This document shows positions 7,225-10,368 of a stretch of DNA of 10,368 nt, piece by piece; the stretch's first letter is position 1; each line of letters begins with the position of its first letter. The notes beneath the pieces are model-generated. The model saw only the letters and a list, made by a program, of their open reading frames with translations, was not told the DNA's origin and ran no database searches. The stretch lies in assembly GCA_002862165.1 (NCBI GenBank), contig PKCL01000255.1:1-10368 (forward strand), in the 5' to 3' direction. Made by a program: the position numbers and the translations under genes. The stretch comes from Planctomycetaceae bacterium. GTDB lineage: Bacteria; Planctomycetota; Planctomycetia; Pirellulales; UBA1268.

Positions 7225-7982
7225 ATCTTGAAGGGCGTGTGGCCCTTGTTACCGGAAGTTCTCGAGGCATTGGTCGTGCCTGTGCAATACGGCTTGCTGA
7301 GGCGGGCGCTGATGTGGTGACAAACTATGTCACGTCACGATCAGCTGCAGAAGATACCGCTCTAGAAATCTGTGCGCGTGGCAGGAGAGCTTGGATTGTG
7401 AAAGCCGACGTGTCGGAAGAAGAAGATATTCAGTCGATGATGGACTTCATTGGTGAAAAAGTTGGTCGGCTTGACGTCATCGTGAGTAATGCGGCAAGCG
7501 GCGGGTTCAGGCCGCTTTTGGAGTCAAGTTCACGTCATTTTGAAGCAACGATGAATCTTAATGTCATGGCGATTGTGCACCTCGTCAAAGCGGCAATGCC
7601 ACTTCTTGAGCGATCAGAGGGTCGGGCGAAAGTCATAGCACTATCCAGCCATGGTTCGCAGATTGCACTTCCTAGTTATGGCCTTGTTGGCACAAGTAAA
7701 GCAGCTGTGGAAAGCATAGCGAGGCACCTTGCCTTGGAGATCGGTGATCGAGGCGTCAATGTAAATGTTGTAAAGAGTGGACTCGTTGAGACAGATTCCA
7801 CAAAGCGTTTTCCTGATGCTGAACGAATGTTTGCTGAGAGACAAGCAAAAACAATGACGGGTGGTCGGGACCTCACTGCTGATGATGTCGCTAACGCTGT
7901 TGCTTTTTTAGCCAGCCCAATGGCAGACATGGTTCAGGGTGAGGTTCTTACTGTTGATGGTGGTGCGGCTGTGCATGTCTAA
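7218..7982 (+). CDS. FabL-type short-chain reductase, probable trans-acting enoyl-ACP reductase
   Basis: The 254-residue SDR protein has the NAD(P)H motif T12-G-S-S-R-G-I-G19, an N-A-A-S-G-G-F-R-P segment and a C-terminal V-D-G-G. The active-site tyrosine and lysine are Y154 and K161, spaced Y-x6-K. That is the spacing of enoyl-ACP reductases FabI and FabL, not the Y-x3-K of FabG ketoreductases; V157 occupies the position a FabG tyrosine would have. From memory, Bacillus FabL shares N-N-A-A-S-G-V-L-R-P, a Y-T-T-V-G-V-S-K block and a D-T-D-A-L-K-H-F-P block, matched here by S-Y-G-L-V-G-T-S-K and E-T-D-S-T-K-R-F-P. The upstream synthase shows KR and DH but no enoyl reductase, so this protein plausibly completes the reduction in trans. 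Automatic annotation would probably call it FabG. Cytosolic; substrate unproven. Confidence 0.85.
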   Translation: MLNLEGRVALVTGSSRGIGRACAIRLAEAGADVVTNYVTSRSAAEDTALEICARGRRAWIVKADVSEEEDIQSMMDFIGEKVGRLDVIVSNAASGGFRPLLESSSRHFEATMNLNVMAIVHLVKAAMPLLERSEGRAKVIALSSHGSQIALPSYGLVGTSKAAVESIARHLALEIGDRGVNVNVVKSGLVETDSTKRFPDAERMFAERQAKTMTGGRDLTADDVANAVAFLASPMADMVQGEVLTVDGGAAVHV

Positions 7983-8008
7983 GTACTGAAGTGAAAGAAA
8001 GATTTGAT

Positions 8009-8524
8009 ATGGAATCGGTAGGTCATGATCATTCAAAGAAGAACCCAATGACTGTCAAGGAATTTGCTTGGCGGGTAGCCGGCCCACGTGATTTTTTTAT
8101 TAATCTCGTGGTGAACGCAACGATACCGTTCTGGGTGTTCAAAGGTATGGATCTGGTTCCTTTGACAGGGTCACACTCTGTGGCATCTGTAGTCCTTCCA
8201 ATGAGTTTTCTTCTCTGCACGCTGACAACTTTTTTTGGCTGGTTCAATGCTGTCAAGGAAAGGCGAGCAGGGGTAGTCGAGCCGGCTCTGGTTGAAGGAA
8301 CAAAATGGGCCGGCCAGGCCTGGATCAATGGGTTTGCGGTAGGGTTGCCCGCTTTTCTTATTGTTCTTGGCATTACGTTTGGTGTCGATCAATACGCACC
8401 AGACGCTTCAGTAGGTTTTTGGGCAGCAGTTTTAGGTATCGGCTTTGGTGCTGGAGTGCTGGGTTACGTGCTCCATTCTATGGCGATTGTAAGAGGCGGT
8501 GCCATTGGGCGAGCCGCAATATAA
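8009..8524 (+). CDS. Unrecognised small membrane protein with four predicted helices
   Basis: I do not recognise this 171-residue protein. After a polar N-terminus of about 27 residues with a D-H-S-K-K-N stretch, hydrophobic segments lie at about 28-46, 59-80, 107-126 and 136-161. The loop between segments 2 and 3 is longer and polar (K-E-R-R-A-G, then an E-x-T-K-W region). No catalytic motif, cysteine pair or metal site is evident. The ATG at 8009 was chosen because purine-rich AAGAAAG lies just upstream; a GTG at 7991 in the same frame would add six residues and lacks a ribosome site. It sits 26 bases after the reductase and 27 before the FkbM gene, so it belongs to the operon. Possible roles include anchoring the pathway enzymes at the membrane or exporting the product, but nothing in the sequence proves either. 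Confidence 0.85.
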   Translation: MESVGHDHSKKNPMTVKEFAWRVAGPRDFFINLVVNATIPFWVFKGMDLVPLTGSHSVASVVLPMSFLLCTLTTFFGWFNAVKERRAGVVEPALVEGTKWAGQAWINGFAVGLPAFLIVLGITFGVDQYAPDASVGFWAAVLGIGFGAGVLGYVLHSMAIVRGGAIGRAAI

Positions 8525-8551
8525 AAAGACATTAAAAAGAATGGGTGAAAA

Positions 8552-9376
8552 ATGGTTGCAGCTACAGAACACAGGCTCGCAGACGGTGTTGTCGTCGATT
8601 GCATGAATCCTGGTGAAACAGACATCATCTACAAGGAAATCTTTGATGACAAAGTCTATGCGAGGCATGGTATAGAAATCAGTGACGGCGATACGGTAAT
8701 CGATATTGGTGCTAACATTGGTCTCTTTGCTTTATTCGCAAAGCAGGAAGGGTCGAGGGCAAAGGTCTATTGCTTTGAGCCGGCGCCCGAAACATTTAGT
8801 ATCCTTGAGAAAAATGTGAAGCGTTTTGAACTTGATGAAGTCAAGTTGTTCAATGCAGGGATTGCTGAGAAGCGTGGTGAAGCAACTCTCTACTTCATGC
8901 CGAAGTTCACTGTCAGTTCAACGTTCCAGCCAGACGATTCTGTTGAGCAACTTGAACGGAATGAGGAGTTTACGGTTAATGCTCTAGCAACTTCTTCGAA
9001 TTGGGTGGTTGCGACAGCATTTCGTCTGCTCCCACGGTTTTTGCAGAAAAGAATTGCCCGCCGAGTTATGAATGCTTATGCGGAACGTGTTTCTGTTACC
9101 TGTCCACTCTTGAGTGTCTCAGATGTGATTGAAGAGCAGGGTCTTGGTCAGGTCGACCTGTTGAAGGTAGATGCCGAGGGCATCGAGGATGGGATCCTCG
9201 CAGGTATTGCTGAAGAACACTGGCCTCGTATTCAGCAGGTAACGGTTGAAGTGCATCGAGGCAAGGAGCAACTTGAAAAAGTAGAATCTCTTCTTCGAGG
9301 GCACGGTTTTGAGATTGTGACTGAAGCAAGTCCGGCGTCACCGGCTGAGCCGATGGTCTATGCGAGACGAGCGTAG
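8552..9376 (+). CDS. FkbM-family SAM-dependent O-methyltransferase
   Basis: The 274-residue protein has the class I methyltransferase fold signature of the FkbM family: motif I V-I-D-I-G-A-N-I-G-L-F (49-59), the acidic SAM-ribose position in C-F-E76-P-A-P-E, and L-L-K-V-D207-A-E209-G-I-E further on. Between these, at about residues 115-195, is an extra helical stretch (L-L-P-R-F-L-Q-K-R-I-A-R-R) followed by V-T-C-P-L-L-S-V-S-D-V-I. I associate this arrangement with FkbM domains found next to or inside PKS and NRPS systems (from memory). The family methylates hydroxyl groups, as in FK506 biosynthesis. A hydroxyl made by the KR domains or the Rieske oxygenase is a reasonable acceptor, but this is inference. 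GGGTGA at 8543-8548 lies just before the ATG; an ATG at 8541 is in another frame. Confidence 0.9.
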   Translation: MVAATEHRLADGVVVDCMNPGETDIIYKEIFDDKVYARHGIEISDGDTVIDIGANIGLFALFAKQEGSRAKVYCFEPAPETFSILEKNVKRFELDEVKLFNAGIAEKRGEATLYFMPKFTVSSTFQPDDSVEQLERNEEFTVNALATSSNWVVATAFRLLPRFLQKRIARRVMNAYAERVSVTCPLLSVSDVIEEQGLGQVDLLKVDAEGIEDGILAGIAEEHWPRIQQVTVEVHRGKEQLEKVESLLRGHGFEIVTEASPASPAEPMVYARRA

Positions 9377-9383
9377 AAGGTGA
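9377..9383 (+). promoter_or_regulatory. Shine-Dalgarno site of the TcmP-like methyltransferase
   Basis: AAGGTGA follows directly after the TAG stop of the FkbM gene and lies 3 bases before the ATG at 9387. The 10-base gap leaves no room for a terminator or promoter, so the two methyltransferase genes are cotranscribed. Confidence 0.65.
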
Positions 9384-9386
9384 AAC

Positions 9387-10271
9387 ATGGTTGAGGCTAC
9401 TGCGGTGAATCAGATACAGCCGGATTTGGGAGATGTGCAAGAGACACTCCTGATTCCACTCTATTATCGTGCGTGCGAAACGCATCGAGAAGACGCAATC
9501 ATTCGGGATGAGGACGCTGTTCGGATTATTGATGGAATTGACTACGACTTTTCGTGTTTTGATGAAGCAAAGTATGTCTATCTCGACTGCGTAATACGTT
9601 CTGAAATTTTCGATGAACGTGTGAAACACTTCATTCAAGATAATCCTCACGCGACCATCTTCAACTTGGGGGCGGGCCTCGATGCGCGTTTCCAGCGAGT
9701 TGATAACGGTTTGATTCGTTGGTTCGATCTTGATTTCTCAGATGTCATATCGATTCGTGATCAAGTTTTGCCGGCAACCGATCGAGTGACGCACCTGGCT
9801 TGTTCTGCTTTCGACTTCGAGTGGCTAGATTCGATTGACATTTCGCGAAACGCGCCAGTTATGGTCATAGCTGAGGGGCTGTTTTGTTACTGCGAGGAGG
9901 CTCAGGTGCGAGAGCTTTTCCTTCAGCTTTCGCAGAGGTTTGAAAATGCCCATGTTCTTTTTCAATCAATATCACCGCGTTACGTGGGGCGTGAGTCACA
10001 GGTTGGTGCTGTAAACAAAACGCGTGCAAAGCTCCGGTGGGGAGTACGAAGTGGGCGAGAGCTTCTGGCGTGGAAAAAAGGCTGGGAGTTTGTTGGTGAA
10101 TGGGCATTTATTGATCGTCATCGATCACGGTGGGGACGCCTTCGCTGGCTGTCGTTACTACCTTGGGTTGGTCGGGACCTACGCGAAGTCCTGAAGGTCA
10201 CTGAGTTACGGCTCAGTGAACCATCTCCCCGTGGTGAGCTATTTTCAGAAGATCAGAAACCAGTTCAGTAA
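9387..10271 (+). CDS. TcmP/LCMT-family (COG3315-type) SAM-dependent methyltransferase
   Basis: The 294-residue protein matches the leucine carboxyl methyltransferase/TcmP superfamily. It has an N-terminal E-T-L-L-I-P-L-Y-Y-R-A block, motif I I-F-N-L-G-A-G-L-D-A-R-F-Q-R (91-104), W112-F-D-L-D-F-S-D-V-I (the aspartate at the end of strand 2) and M-V-I-A-E-G-L-F-C-Y (about 159-168). Members methylate carboxyl groups (TcmP makes a methyl ester of a polyketide acid; LCMT methylates a protein C-terminus) or hydroxyls. In this operon a terminal carboxyl of the synthase product is a natural candidate, which is inference. The C-terminal third (about 210-294) is basic and tryptophan-rich with no motif I recognise. 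The start is supported by the ribosome site just upstream. Confidence 0.9.
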   Translation: MVEATAVNQIQPDLGDVQETLLIPLYYRACETHREDAIIRDEDAVRIIDGIDYDFSCFDEAKYVYLDCVIRSEIFDERVKHFIQDNPHATIFNLGAGLDARFQRVDNGLIRWFDLDFSDVISIRDQVLPATDRVTHLACSAFDFEWLDSIDISRNAPVMVIAEGLFCYCEEAQVRELFLQLSQRFENAHVLFQSISPRYVGRESQVGAVNKTRAKLRWGVRSGRELLAWKKGWEFVGEWAFIDRHRSRWGRLRWLSLLPWVGRDLREVLKVTELRLSEPSPRGELFSEDQKPVQ

Positions 10272-10291
10272 ATATTTCAGGGTACGAAGTC

Positions 10292-10368
10292 ATGTGGTCA
10301 CTCACACCTTTTGAACAGTACATGGTTGATGATGACTGTGTTGACTCACCCATGAATTTTACTTTTGT
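10292..10368 (+). CDS. Start of the next gene, possibly a condensation-like acyltransferase (3' end missing)
   Basis: An ATG 20 bases after the previous stop opens a frame that stays open to the edge (25 full codons). AGGG at 10279-10282 is a weak ribosome site. The visible N-terminus reads M-W-S-L-T-P-F-E-Q-Y-M-V-D-D-D, then D-S-P-M-N-F-T-F. A P-F-E-x-x-M..D-D..x-P-M beginning recalls standalone condensation or wax-ester-synthase-like acyltransferases, whose first strand has this form; with so few residues this is a guess. If correct, it would join the acyl product to an alcohol or amine. The position and strand make it a member of the same operon. Confidence 0.55.
   Translation, partial: MWSLTPFEQYMVDDDCVDSPMNFTF

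Larger units (their letters stand above)
1..10368 (+). other. Single co-directional biosynthetic operon (both ends outside the window)
   Basis: All eight genes are on the plus strand. Junctions are: 4-base overlap (5019-5022), 14-base overlap (6193-6206), 7-base overlap (7218-7224), then gaps of 26, 27, 10 and 20 bases. None of the gaps holds a hairpin followed by T's or a recognisable promoter. The overlaps suggest translational coupling of synthase, both oxygenases and reductase, so their products are probably made in fixed proportion. No regulator, transporter of known family, phosphopantetheinyl transferase, tRNA, insertion sequence or CRISPR array is present. Confidence 0.85.

Noticed and set aside
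7218..7982. FabG-type ketoreductase as the product of this gene
   Set aside because: No tyrosine lies four residues before K161; the Y154-x6-K161 spacing fits enoyl reductases instead.
7991..8008. GTG 7991 as start of the membrane protein
   Set aside because: The ATG at 8009 has a better purine-rich site upstream. The choice is not certain and changes only six residues.
8525..8551. Possible terminator or promoter in the gap before the FkbM gene
   Set aside because: The 27 bases are A-rich with no hairpin or T-tract, and are too short to hold a convincing promoter.
9096..9650. 184-codon minus-strand frame across the two methyltransferase genes
   Set aside because: It is antisense to two well-supported genes, with a low-complexity-looking translation and no motif; a shadow frame.

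Overview
The window is one continuous stretch of plus-strand coding DNA with no gap longer than about 30 bases. It reads as the interior of a single specialised-lipid or polyketide operon. Seven genes end in the window and an eighth starts at the right edge. Stop and start codons overlap (ATGA at 5019, 14 bases at 6193, 7 bases at 7218) or lie 10 to 26 bases apart, and I see no promoter or terminator inside. The first gene is open at base 1, so the operon starts outside the window; the last gene runs off the end.

The organism cannot be named from this. The GC content looks close to one half (not computed). The enzyme mix (PUFA-synthase-like ketoreductases, an FkbM methyltransferase of the PKS/NRPS-associated type, few strong Shine-Dalgarno sites) is compatible with a marine planctomycete. 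That is inference, and other Gram-negative bacteria remain possible.

Layout: 1-5022 is the 3' part of a giant multidomain protein. It carries a C45-type (penicillin acyltransferase-like) Ntn-hydrolase domain, then two tandem structural-plus-catalytic ketoreductase (KR) units, then a C-terminal double-hotdog dehydratase (DH). No ketosynthase, acyltransferase or carrier protein is visible, so they must lie upstream or elsewhere. 5019-6206 is a complete Rieske non-haem iron oxygenase. 6193-7224 is its paralogue, which keeps the mononuclear iron site with identical spacing but has lost the whole Rieske cluster motif. 7218-7982 is a short-chain reductase with the Y-x6-K spacing of FabL/FabI enoyl-ACP reductases, a likely trans-acting enoyl reductase for the KR/DH protein. 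8009-8524 is a four-helix membrane protein I do not recognise. 8552-9376 is an FkbM-type O-methyltransferase. 9387-10271 is a TcmP/LCMT-type methyltransferase. 10292-10368 is the first 25 codons of a gene that may encode a condensation-like acyltransferase.

Taken together (inference): an acyl chain is built by an upstream synthase, beta-processed by the KR/DH domains and the separate enoyl reductase, oxidised by a paired Rieske/Rieske-less oxygenase system, methylated twice, and possibly amide- or ester-linked by the C45 domain or the downstream protein. The most unusual points are the Rieske-less oxygenase directly behind its intact paralogue, and the fusion of a C45 hydrolase/acyltransferase domain to a KR-KR-DH synthase.
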